The position numbers and the translations under genes are program-made. A stretch of DNA of 64,000 bases from Massiliimalia sp050943535 (GTDB lineage: Bacteria; Bacillota; Clostridia; Oscillospirales; Ruminococcaceae). How positions within the stretch are numbered: the first letter of the stretch is position 1; every line of letters begins with the position of its first letter. The stretch is taken from positions 1-64,000 of the forward strand of contig JBMNPJ010000004.1 of the NCBI GenBank assembly GCA_050943535.1, read 5' to 3'. Positions 42,263 through 50,358 of the stretch are shown piece by piece. The notes beneath the pieces were generated by a model. That model did not search any database, was not told where the DNA came from, and saw only the letters and a list, made by a program, of their open reading frames with translations.

Positions 42263-44047
42263 TTATTGAAATTGTGAGTGATAGAGTTTTGAATACAGGC
42301 CGTTGTTTTTCAAAAGTTCACTGTGAACTCCCTGTTCTACAATCTGACCGTTTTGTACCACCAGAATGTGATCGGCATTTTGTATGGTAGAAAGCCGGTG
42401 GGCAATGACAAAACAGGTGCGTCCTTTCATTAACTCCCGCATGGCATCCTGAATGCGGCGCTCGGTAGTGGTGTCTACATTGGAGGTGGCTTCGTCCAGA
42501 ATGAGCATTTTGGAATCCAGCAGCATGGCGCGGGCAATGGTCAGCATCTGTTTTTGCCCTTTGGATAAATTAGCCCCTTCATCGGTGAGTACGGTATCAT
42601 ATCCTTTGGGCATCTGCAGGATGGATTCGTGGATGTGAGCTGCTTTGCAGGCAGCAACCACATCTTCCATGGTAGCGTCTTTTTTGCCGTAAGAAATATT
42701 TTCGTATACGGTTCCAGTAAATAGCCAGGTGTCCTGGAGAACCATGGTATAGGCTAACCGCAGACTTTTGCGGGTGACCTTGGAGATGTCTTTTCCGTCG
42801 ATGCGGATACATCCGGACTGGGGATCATAAAAGCGCATGAGCAGATTGATTAAGGTGGTCTTTCCTGCCCCAGTGGGTCCTACAATTGCAGTAAGGGAAC
42901 CGGGTTTTGCATGAAGATTTAAATCCTGGATAATGGGTTTTCCTGGAAGATAGCCAAAGTCAATGTGTTCCATGACCACGTCGCCCTGTACGTTTTGCAG
43001 CTCTTCTGCGTTTGGATCATCTGCCGGTTCAGGAGCCTCATCAATCAGGCGGAATACTCGTTCTGCTGCCGCAAGAGAGGACTGCAGTTCGCTGAAAATA
43101 TTGGCCGCTTCGTTAATGGGGCCGGAAAATTTGCGGGAATAAAGAACAAAGGAGGAAAGATTTCCCAAAGAGATTTTTCCGTTGAGAAAAAGAATTGCGC
43201 CGAAGATGCTGATGAGAGACAAAGACAGGTTATTGATAAAGTTGATGGAAGGACCGTTCATGCTTCCATAGTAATCGGCGGCGTAATAGGCGTCTACCGC
43301 ACTGGTATTGCGCCGGTCAAACCGATGGATCATGGTTTCTTCCTGGTGATATGCTTTGATGGTTTTTTGTCCGGAGACAATTTCTTCCACATAACCGTTG
43401 AGTTCCCCCAATTTTGCGGAACGCTGACGGAATAGGGGGCGAACCCGTCCGGTAATGTATTTGGTCAGCCAGACAGAAAGGGGAACGGTAACCGCAAATA
43501 CAATCACCAGTACTGGAGCAATGAGCAGCATCATAATCAGAGAGCCGACCACGGTAATCACACTGGTGCAGATCTGCAGTAAGTCGTTGGAAAGGGAGGC
43601 GTTTACTGTGTCAATGTCGTAAGAAATTCGACTGACAATATCCCCGGTTTGGGTTCGGTCAAAATAAGAGACTGGGAGGTCCATTAAATGCTGGAACAAA
43701 TCCCTTCTCATACGGTAGATAACCTTTTGGCTCAGACGAATCATAATCCGGCTTAAAATATAGGTGAGCAGGGAAGAGAGAATATAAAACAGGATCATGA
43801 GAAAGGAATAGAAAAACACTTTCTGGAATTCTACCTGTCCTGGGCCGTGAATGGCATTGATTGCCCATCCGGACAGCATGGGTCCCACCAGGTTAAACAG
43901 GTTGCTGGACAGGGTGAGAATCAGCGCCAGCAATAAAAGCCATTTGTACTGGTATAAATAACTCCAAAGCCGTAGGATAACACCTTTTCGGTCTTTGGGT
44001 TTGGCAGTCGTTAAGTTTTTCTGAATTTGAGGCCGATGGGATTTCAT
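42263..44047 (-). CDS. ABC exporter subunit with the canonical ATPase site residues
   Basis: The 594-aa half-transporter has six membrane helices (about 30-320) and an ATPase. Walker A is GPTGAGKTT, Walker B ends LDEATS with the catalytic Glu, and the H-loop is AHRLST. The signature motif is LSKGQ rather than LSGGQ. It forms a heterodimer with the product of the upstream gene, whose stop it overlaps by 4 bp (ATGA). In such pairs the intact Glu/His supply hydrolysis at the single consensus site. The substrate is likely a drug, lipid or peptide; it cannot be told further. Confidence 0.9.
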   Translation of the reverse strand: MKSHRPQIQKNLTTAKPKDRKGVILRLWSYLYQYKWLLLLALILTLSSNLFNLVGPMLSGWAINAIHGPGQVEFQKVFFYSFLMILFYILSSLLTYILSRIMIRLSQKVIYRMRRDLFQHLMDLPVSYFDRTQTGDIVSRISYDIDTVNASLSNDLLQICTSVITVVGSLIMMLLIAPVLVIVFAVTVPLSVWLTKYITGRVRPLFRQRSAKLGELNGYVEEIVSGQKTIKAYHQEETMIHRFDRRNTSAVDAYYAADYYGSMNGPSINFINNLSLSLISIFGAILFLNGKISLGNLSSFVLYSRKFSGPINEAANIFSELQSSLAAAERVFRLIDEAPEPADDPNAEELQNVQGDVVMEHIDFGYLPGKPIIQDLNLHAKPGSLTAIVGPTGAGKTTLINLLMRFYDPQSGCIRIDGKDISKVTRKSLRLAYTMVLQDTWLFTGTVYENISYGKKDATMEDVVAACKAAHIHESILQMPKGYDTVLTDEGANLSKGQKQMLTIARAMLLDSKMLILDEATSNVDTTTERRIQDAMRELMKGRTCFVIAHRLSTIQNADHILVVQNGQIVEQGVHSELLKNNGLYSKLYHSQFQ

Positions 44048-45759
44048 GCGGTTTCACCTCCCATTTGAGATTGGCTGATGGTACGGTATTCCTCACAGGT
44101 TTTTAGTAGCTGTTCGTGGGTTCCGTATCCAATTTCTTTTCCGTGTTCCAGTACCAGTATATGGTCTGCGTGTAAAATGGAGCTGACCCGCTGAGCTACA
44201 ATGATGGTGGTGGTTTTTTCATAGTGCTTGTCAATGGCTCGCCGCAGCCGGGCATCGGTCTGATAGTCCAAAGCGCTGGAAGAGTCATCCAGAATCAGAA
44301 TTTCCGGCTGGGATGCCAGGGCTCGGGAAATGAGTACCCGCTGTTTTTGTCCGCCGCTTAAGTTGGAACCTCGAATGGTGAGAAGATGGTCAAAACCGTC
44401 CTCCAGTTCATCAATGAAAAACTTTGCCTGAGCGTATTCTGCTGCTTCAGCCACCTGCGTTTGGGAAAGTTCCCGGCCAAACCGGATATTTTCCTTGATG
44501 GAATCGGCAAACAGTACGTCGTTTTGAAATACGATTCCGAACATGGAATGCAGTTTTTCTGAGGGAATGCTGCGCACATCGTCTCCATGGATCCGGATGG
44601 TTCCCTGATCGCAGTCATAAAAGCGGATGAGCAGGTTAATAATGGTGGATTTGCCGCATCCAGTAGCGCCGATAATCCCAAGAGTTTCCCCTTGTTTTAA
44701 GGCAAAACTAATATTGGAAACCGTTTCCCGGGATGCTTTGTGATAGGAAAAGCTCACGTGATCAAACACAATATGATACCCGTCTTGCTGATGCTCAGCG
44801 GGAATTACTTTCAGGTCTTCTGGTGCATCCAGTACTTCGTTAATTCGTTTGGCAGAAGCGGCACCTTTGGAAAACACCACAAACATTCGGTTGATGGAGA
44901 GCATAGCGTTTAGGATAATGGTAAAATAGGTGAGAAAAGCCAAAATAACACCGGCTTTGGTAACTCCTTCATAAACTCGGAAAGCACCTACAATTACTAC
45001 CAGTGTCAATCCCACATTTAAAAACAGGTTCATGAGAGGGTTACTGGCAGCCATGGTGACAGAAGCCTTTGTTTCGTGGTTTACCACATCCTGGTTAACC
45101 CGGGCAAAATGGTCTTTTTCGTATTGAGTTTTAGAAAGAGCTTTAATGACGCGGATTCCTGCTGCATCTTCCCGGACGGTGCGCACCATTCGGTCAACCG
45201 CTTGCTGCAGGCTGGTATAGAGGGGAATCCCTTTTCGGGAAATGAAGAATACCACGCCGCCGACAAATGGCATTACTGCCAGCATAACCAGCGTTAAAAC
45301 CGGTTCCAGGGTCATGGTAATGGCAATGCCCCCCAGCAGCAAAATTGGAGCACGAATGCCCAAACGCTGCATCATGCCGATCATCTGATGGATGTTATAG
45401 GTATCGGAGGTCAGCCGGGATTCCAGGCTGGGAATGGTGAATGTATCCACCTGACGGCAGGAAAGGTAAGAAATTTTGGAAAACAAATCGTGGCGGATTC
45501 GTTCGGTGGTGTCCCTTGCCACCAAGGAAGCCATGCGGTTGGCAATGATGTTGGTGCTGACAGCCACAATGGAACAGACAATCATCAATCCCCCAAAAAT
45601 CATAATTTTGGTAATGTCTTTGAGAGGGACAATTTCATCGATCAAATAGGACAAAATCCAGGGGAGCAGAAGATCCATAATGGTTCCTAAAAATTTGATG
45701 ATGATACCCACTGTCATTTTTCCAAAGTAAGGGCGCAGATAGGCGAATATCTTCTTCAT
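44044..45759 (-). CDS. ABC exporter subunit with a degenerate ATPase site
   Basis: The 571-aa half-transporter has six membrane helices, Walker A GATGCGKST and signature LSGGQ. Walker B ends ILDDSSS, with Asp replacing the catalytic Glu, and the switch His is Gln (VAQRVSS). These two changes are the mark of the degenerate half of heterodimeric exporters like BmrCD or TM287/288. It follows marR and precedes its partner. The ribosome site AAGGAG is about 13 nt from ATG, a long gap. Confidence 0.9.
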   Translation of the reverse strand: MKKIFAYLRPYFGKMTVGIIIKFLGTIMDLLLPWILSYLIDEIVPLKDITKIMIFGGLMIVCSIVAVSTNIIANRMASLVARDTTERIRHDLFSKISYLSCRQVDTFTIPSLESRLTSDTYNIHQMIGMMQRLGIRAPILLLGGIAITMTLEPVLTLVMLAVMPFVGGVVFFISRKGIPLYTSLQQAVDRMVRTVREDAAGIRVIKALSKTQYEKDHFARVNQDVVNHETKASVTMAASNPLMNLFLNVGLTLVVIVGAFRVYEGVTKAGVILAFLTYFTIILNAMLSINRMFVVFSKGAASAKRINEVLDAPEDLKVIPAEHQQDGYHIVFDHVSFSYHKASRETVSNISFALKQGETLGIIGATGCGKSTIINLLIRFYDCDQGTIRIHGDDVRSIPSEKLHSMFGIVFQNDVLFADSIKENIRFGRELSQTQVAEAAEYAQAKFFIDELEDGFDHLLTIRGSNLSGGQKQRVLISRALASQPEILILDDSSSALDYQTDARLRRAIDKHYEKTTTIIVAQRVSSILHADHILVLEHGKEIGYGTHEQLLKTCEEYRTISQSQMGGETA

Positions 45760-45825
45760 AGGTTATTTCATTCTCCTTTCTCTATGATGATTATGATGAT
45801 TTAGAACGCAGGAGAAAAGACCAGT

Positions 45826-46260
45826 TTATTCGTCGGGGTGATCCGCAATATCCATGGCTTTTTCCCGGATTTTTTTCAGCATATTCAGTAAAATTTCTGT
45901 TTCTTCCGGAGTAAAGTCCTCTAAAATACGCCGGTTCCAGTCTTGGATTACCTGATGAATCTTGGGGAGCAGGTCCTGGGCTTTCTGTGTGGGATAAACC
46001 AAAAGCTGCCTGCGGTCGCTTTCACAGGGCTTTCGAATAATAAAGCCGTTTTGTTCCAGTAGGGAAAGCTGCCGTGCTACGCTGCTTTTGTTTACATAAA
46101 TGGTTTTTGCCAGCTCATCCTGGGGAATTCCCGGATGCCGGCAGATTGCCATCAGGTAAGGCTGCTGACAGCCGGTAATTCCTTCCCCGTCCAGCCGGCT
46201 GTCCCGGTACAGGTTAAAGCACCGGGAAGTTCGGTTAAAATATTTGGGCAGTGTATCCAT
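45826..46260 (-). CDS. MarR-family transcriptional repressor
   Basis: The 144-aa protein has a winged helix (GIPQDELAKTIYVNKSSVAR, with the DRRQLLVYPT wing near 92-101), flanked by helices for dimerisation. The start is the ATG at 46260 after GAAAGGAAGAAGATC; an in-frame upstream extension of 57 residues crosses the promoter and is unlikely. It heads the operon with the two ABC exporter genes. It probably represses its own operon through palindromes in the leader and is released by a substrate of the exporter. Confidence 0.92.
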   Translation of the reverse strand: MDTLPKYFNRTSRCFNLYRDSRLDGEGITGCQQPYLMAICRHPGIPQDELAKTIYVNKSSVARQLSLLEQNGFIIRKPCESDRRQLLVYPTQKAQDLLPKIHQVIQDWNRRILEDFTPEETEILLNMLKKIREKAMDIADHPDE

Positions 46261-46288
46261 GATCTTCTTCCTTTCGGTAAAGCAATAT

Positions 46289-46362
46289 CGTATGATACGC
46301 AACAGTTGCGTGCGCAACGATTGAATTAATTTAAGCATAGCACAAAGATAGGAGAAAATCAA
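46289..46362 (-). promoter_or_regulatory. Promoter and operator of the marR-ABC operon
   Basis: On the minus strand, TTGATT (46357-46362) and extended TGC-TATGCT (46334-46339) are 17 bp apart. Downstream of the -10 lie nested palindromes: CGTATgATACG (46289-46299), CGCAACaGTTGCG (46298-46310) and GTTGCGtgCGCAAC (46305-46318). This is a good fit to a MarR operator that blocks transcription. Confidence 0.75.
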
Positions 46363-46502
46363 ATTTGAAATAAATGATTCAAAATGATATAAAAAATGAA
46401 TTAATTTCTGAAAATCAATGTACCGCCCCAAAATCAGATCATTTCTGATTCCGGAGCGGTACAGCGCTTTTTATTTTGAAATACTGTCCAGTAAGACATT
46501 CT

Positions 46503-46757
46503 TTACCACCGGCTTGGGGTATGAGGACAGCGATTTTGTTTTTTGGCGGCACGAACCTCCACAAAACATCCGCAGATACGGCACATTCCCTGAAATAACC
46601 GATCACAACTTTGACAGGTGTTCAGGCGGGATGTATACTCTTCCGGATCGGTACGGCAGTCTGGATCCAGAGAGGCCAGATAGTCTGCCACTACCTGTTC
46701 ATACATTTGCGGATCCCATTCTTTGAGCAGGCAGTGTTTACAGATACGCTGTTCCAT
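46503..46757 (-). CDS. Small Cys-rich protein (DUF6171-like)
   Basis: The 84-aa protein has four CxxC-like pairs (CKHC at 6-9, CQSC, CRICGC and a late C), suggesting zinc binding. Its ATG overlaps the stop of the arabinofuranosidase gene (TAATG), so it is translated by coupling. The family function is not known to me. It could also be a metal-binding accessory unrelated to the sugar pathway. Confidence 0.7.
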   Translation of the reverse strand: MEQRICKHCLLKEWDPQMYEQVVADYLASLDPDCRTDPEEYTSRLNTCQSCDRLFQGMCRICGCFVEVRAAKKQNRCPHTPSRW

Positions 46758-48241
46758 TATTTTACAGTAAACTGCACAACGCTGCAGGGCGGTGCTGTAA
46801 AGGAAATGCCTTTTTCTGTAACTGTAAAGTTAGTGAACGGTTCTGCTTTCACCTGATTCGGCTGATCAAAGGTGTTGTGACTATTCATGTTGCCGGTCAA
46901 AATCCATGCCTCTGCCTCATGAACCGGGGTTTCTACCAGAACCATATCGATCTTCTGTTCTTTGTCCAGAGAAAGATTGGTGAGAGAAAGGTTCAGTGTC
47001 CCGTCGCCAGACACAGAAGCAGATTCATAAAGATCCGGAATGGAGCTTTCCGGAGTGCCGATATTTTGTGTTTGGATAAAACTGTCAATCAACGTGCTGT
47101 CTTGATGGTTCTGGAACATTTTAAAGACATAATAAGTAGGAGTCAGCACCATCCGCTCTCCCTCTGTCAGAATTACAGATTGGAGAACATTAACGAGCTG
47201 GGCGATGTTTGCCATCCGCACACGGTCAGAATGTTTGTGGAAAATATCCAGTGTAATGCTGGCCACCATAGCGTCTCGCATGGTGTTCTGCTGATATAGG
47301 AAACCAGGGTTGGTGCCCGGTTCTACATCGTACCAGGTACCCCATTCATCCACAATTAAGCTCACCTGACCAGTTGGATCATACCGATCCATGATCTGGC
47401 TGTGACGGCGCACCAGTTCATCCATGTAAAGAGCACGGGAGATGGTAGCGTAATAGGTATCTGCATCAAAGTCAGTAGCAGACCCTTTCTTGTCCCAGAT
47501 ACCGGTAGGAACCGTGTAATAGTGCAGAGAAATTCCGTTGGCTCCAGGGCCGCCTTTGGTAATTCGCTTCATCACCTGTTCGGTCCAGTCATAGTCATCA
47601 GTGTTGGCACCGCAGGCAATTTTAAACAGCTTTTTCCCGTCATAATCTCGGCAATAGGTGGCATAGCGACAATATTCGTTGGCGTAATAATCCGGAGTCA
47701 TGTTTCCGCCGCATCCCCAGTTTTCATTGCCCACACCCCAGAACGCTACATTCCATGGATCATCTCGGCCGTTTTTCCGGCGCAGGTCTGCCATAGGAGA
47801 AACGCCGGAAAAGGTCAGGTATTCTACCCATTCGCTCATTTCCTGGACGGTTCCGCTTCCCACGTTGGCGTTGATGTAAGCTTCGCATCCCAGCTGGCGG
47901 CACAGTTCCATAAATTCATGGGTACCAAAGCTATTGTCCTCAATTACACCGCCCCAGTGGGTGTTAATCATTTTTTTGCGCTGTTCTTTGGGGCCGATGC
48001 CGTCTTTCCAGTGATATTCATCGGCAAAGCATCCTCCCGGCCAGCGGAGCACCGGAATTTTCATCTCTTTCAGTGCGGTTACCACATCTCGGCGCATGCC
48101 GTTTTCATTGGGAATCGGGGAATTTTCACCTACATAAAGTCCCTCATAGATACAGCGGCCCAGATGCTCAGAGAAATGACCGTAAATTTCCTTGTGAATT
48201 TTTGATTTTTGATTCAGGGGGTTGATAATCCATTTGCGCAT
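46757..48241 (-). CDS. abfA: Alpha-L-arabinofuranosidase, glycoside hydrolase family 51
   Basis: The 494-aa intracellular enzyme has the acid/base Glu173 in GVGNENWG and the nucleophile Glu299 in LIVDEWGT, with LRWPGGCFADEYHW near 66-78 as in GH51. It releases arabinose from arabinan and arabinoxylan oligosaccharides. No signal peptide is present, so it acts on imported oligosaccharides. It is followed by a translation-coupled small Cys-rich gene. A large inverted repeat upstream may be its operator. Confidence 0.95.
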   Translation of the reverse strand: MRKWIINPLNQKSKIHKEIYGHFSEHLGRCIYEGLYVGENSPIPNENGMRRDVVTALKEMKIPVLRWPGGCFADEYHWKDGIGPKEQRKKMINTHWGGVIEDNSFGTHEFMELCRQLGCEAYINANVGSGTVQEMSEWVEYLTFSGVSPMADLRRKNGRDDPWNVAFWGVGNENWGCGGNMTPDYYANEYCRYATYCRDYDGKKLFKIACGANTDDYDWTEQVMKRITKGGPGANGISLHYYTVPTGIWDKKGSATDFDADTYYATISRALYMDELVRRHSQIMDRYDPTGQVSLIVDEWGTWYDVEPGTNPGFLYQQNTMRDAMVASITLDIFHKHSDRVRMANIAQLVNVLQSVILTEGERMVLTPTYYVFKMFQNHQDSTLIDSFIQTQNIGTPESSIPDLYESASVSGDGTLNLSLTNLSLDKEQKIDMVLVETPVHEAEAWILTGNMNSHNTFDQPNQVKAEPFTNFTVTEKGISFTAPPCSVVQFTVK

Positions 48242-48278
48242 AACAGAACACCTCTTTCAGTAAAAATATCGTTCACAC

Positions 48279-48324
48279 AAAGTATTTATTTTAAAAAAAT
48301 ATAAAATAATAAAATAAATACTTT
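48279..48324 (-). promoter_or_regulatory. Inverted repeat upstream of abfA
   Basis: The perfect 15-bp arms AAAGTATTTATTTTA/TAAAATAAATACTTT (48279-48293 and 48310-48324) with a 16-bp spacer lie about 40-80 bp before the abfA start. It is a candidate operator for a dimeric sugar-responsive regulator. The A/T richness lowers its weight. Confidence 0.5.
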
Positions 48325-48464
48325 AATTAATTGAATGATAGCATATGAAAATTGTTCTGTCAACCAAATATCACGATTCTTTTCAGAAAATCAGCAGGAT
48401 CCTCTTTGTCAGTGTCGGTGATGTAAAATGAAGGGGGAATATTACTTTCTGTCAGAAAAAATTT

Positions 48465-48968
48465 TTATAAAATCCAAAATCCGAAAATTCCCAGTACCAC
48501 AGAAAAAACCACAGCTGTCAGTACGTCAGAAGGATAATGGACACCGGTAAAAACCCGGGAGGCTCCGATGAGACAAGCGACTGTCAAAGCAGCAATCCCA
48601 ACAGCGGGGGACAGAGTCAGCAGTGCCAAAGCGATGATAAAAGCACTGGCAGTATGACGGCTGGGAAAACTTTTCCCCTTTCCCCGCTTTGCAGGTGCCA
48701 GCGGTTCGTATCCCAGCTGGTCATAGGGGCGGGGACGGTTTATGGCCGAACGCAGGACACTGACTCCTAAAAATACAGCTGCCGGCACCAGAAGATAGCG
48801 TAATAGATAAACGGATCTTTCCTTGCACAGCCAAAGCGCCCCAATACCATATGTAGCTGCCAAAATCACAGGCAGATATTTGGCGGCCAGTAAAAGAATG
48901 GTTTGTCGAATGGGAGACTGGCGAAAAAACCGGAACAGGCGTTCATAGGATTTGGCTGTCATCTGCAT
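48465..48968 (-). CDS. PAP2-family membrane phosphatase
   Basis: The 167-aa membrane protein has about five hydrophobic segments and the three PAP2 motifs: RPRPYD (motif 1), SFPSRHTASA (motif 2) and SRVFTGVHYPSDV (motif 3). It would dephosphorylate lipid phosphates such as undecaprenyl pyrophosphate or phosphatidate at the outer membrane face. The start is the ATG at 48968, 10 nt after AAGGAG; a longer frame upstream lacks a site. Confidence 0.9.
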   Translation of the reverse strand: MQMTAKSYERLFRFFRQSPIRQTILLLAAKYLPVILAATYGIGALWLCKERSVYLLRYLLVPAAVFLGVSVLRSAINRPRPYDQLGYEPLAPAKRGKGKSFPSRHTASAFIIALALLTLSPAVGIAALTVACLIGASRVFTGVHYPSDVLTAVVFSVVLGIFGFWIL

Positions 48969-49150
48969 GAAATCAAAACTCCTTTTATGATAATCAGTAA
49001 AATAAGGTGTCACTGGATGAAATTAACCAGCGGCGCCGATGGATAAGATATTTTTATTGTATCTTATGAACCGTGAAAAAGCAATGAAAAGTGGAGTGCG
49101 AACTCCCTTGAAAATGGGAATGACAGCTTAAAAATTAAGAAGTTATTTTC

Positions 49151-49179
49151 TTGACAGAATCTGCGCTTTTGTTTACAAT
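49151..49179 (+). promoter_or_regulatory. Sigma-A promoter of the DUF2752-DUF4234 unit
   Basis: TTGACA (49151-49156) and TACAAT (49174-49179) are 17 bp apart, about 50 bp before the gene. Confidence 0.85.
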
Positions 49180-49227
49180 AGAGATAAATCATACAGGTCG
49201 TTTAAAAGCCTGAAAAAGGGTGTATTC

Positions 49228-49638
49228 ATGAAAAAAATATTGGGTTCGTTTGGCGTTTTGGCAGTGGTGCTGGCGGCAGTGGTTTTTTTAGATATTGGAT
49301 GTATGTTCCGTCACGTTGTAGGAGTCCCCTGTCCAGGATGTGGAACTACCCGGGCATGGATTTGCTTTTTGCAGGGACATGTAGTGGATGCGTTTTATTG
49401 GCATCCGCTGTTTTGGCTCACCGTTCCGCTATTGTTTTTAGCGATTATAAAGCAGCAGAATATTTTTCGCTCTTCAAAAGCAAATCGAGTGTTTTGGTTT
49501 ACAATTTTTGCAATGTATTTGTCTGTATATATTGTGCGGATGGTGCTTTTGTTTCCGGATACAGCTCCGATGGACTATAACAAAGAGTGCTTATTGGCAC
49601 CTTTGTATGAATGGTTACGGGTACAGTTTTCGATCTGA
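49228..49638 (+). CDS. DUF2752 membrane protein
   Basis: The 136-aa protein has three to four hydrophobic segments and the hallmark CPGCGTTRAW near 35-44. The family is widespread in gut Firmicutes and Bacteroidetes. Its function is unknown to me. The next gene, a DUF4234 protein, is 59 bp downstream and probably in the same operon. Confidence 0.88.
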   Translation: MKKILGSFGVLAVVLAAVVFLDIGCMFRHVVGVPCPGCGTTRAWICFLQGHVVDAFYWHPLFWLTVPLLFLAIIKQQNIFRSSKANRVFWFTIFAMYLSVYIVRMVLLFPDTAPMDYNKECLLAPLYEWLRVQFSI

Positions 49639-49697
49639 TGAAAGAATAGGGAGATTTGTCCCTGCATAGGATAGTTTGAAAGAGGAGGTTGGACGCA

Positions 49698-50090
49698 ATG
49701 ATTCAACGCAGAGAATTTTGGGTGGTATTGCTTTTGAGCATTGTCACCTGTGGGATTTACGCTTATGTTTACTATTATCAGATGACACGGGATTTAAATA
49801 CCATGGGCGGAAATGATGATAAGTATATTGATCCTGCATTGGTAGTGGTACTGAGCATTATTACTTGTGGAATCTACACCTGGTGGTGGTACTACCAGAT
49901 GGGAAACCGGATGCAGAATATGGGTATGGCGAACAATGTACGAATCGAAGAAAACGGAACTACATATTTGCTGTGGATGATTTTAGGTTCTTTGATTTGC
50001 GGAATCGGTCCTTTGATCGGTATGTACCTGTTTATTAAAAACTTTAATAATCTGGCAATGGTATATAACGCCAGCATCAATCAATATTAA
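49698..50090 (+). CDS. DUF4234 membrane protein
   Basis: The 130-aa protein has a duplicated pattern: LSIVTCGIYAYVYYYQM (about 13-29) and LSIITCGIYTWWWYYQM (about 52-68), then a third hydrophobic segment. The start is the ATG at 49698 with AGAGGAGG 9 nt upstream. The function is unknown; it belongs to a family often found beside DUF2752. Confidence 0.88.
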   Translation: MIQRREFWVVLLLSIVTCGIYAYVYYYQMTRDLNTMGGNDDKYIDPALVVVLSIITCGIYTWWWYYQMGNRMQNMGMANNVRIEENGTTYLLWMILGSLICGIGPLIGMYLFIKNFNNLAMVYNASINQY

Positions 50091-50175
50091 TTGAGCGGTT
50101 TGTTTTTTCGTAATTTGTCATAGGTGTATATATAAACATGGATGTATATATAAAAAGGTGAGCAGCCTATGAGTG

Positions 50176-50217
50176 ATAGGAGTGTTGCAATGTAACAATT
50201 TGCAGCACTCCTATTTT
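50176..50217 (+). terminator. Terminator after the DUF4234 gene
   Basis: The stem ATAGGAGTGTTGCA/TGCAGCACTCCTAT is followed by TTTTTATTTTA. Just upstream, TGTATATATAAA occurs twice in tandem (50126-50154). Confidence 0.85.
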
Positions 50218-50358
50218 TATTTTATAATATATTTAAGACATGATATTTTAAAAATGCATAGGAAATATTTTTGAGATTTTGCATTTTTAAAATATAAAAG
50301 GGGTTTGAATTGATAGGAATCAAAAAGTAACTTGGGGTATGAAAGATAGGGGGAAACT

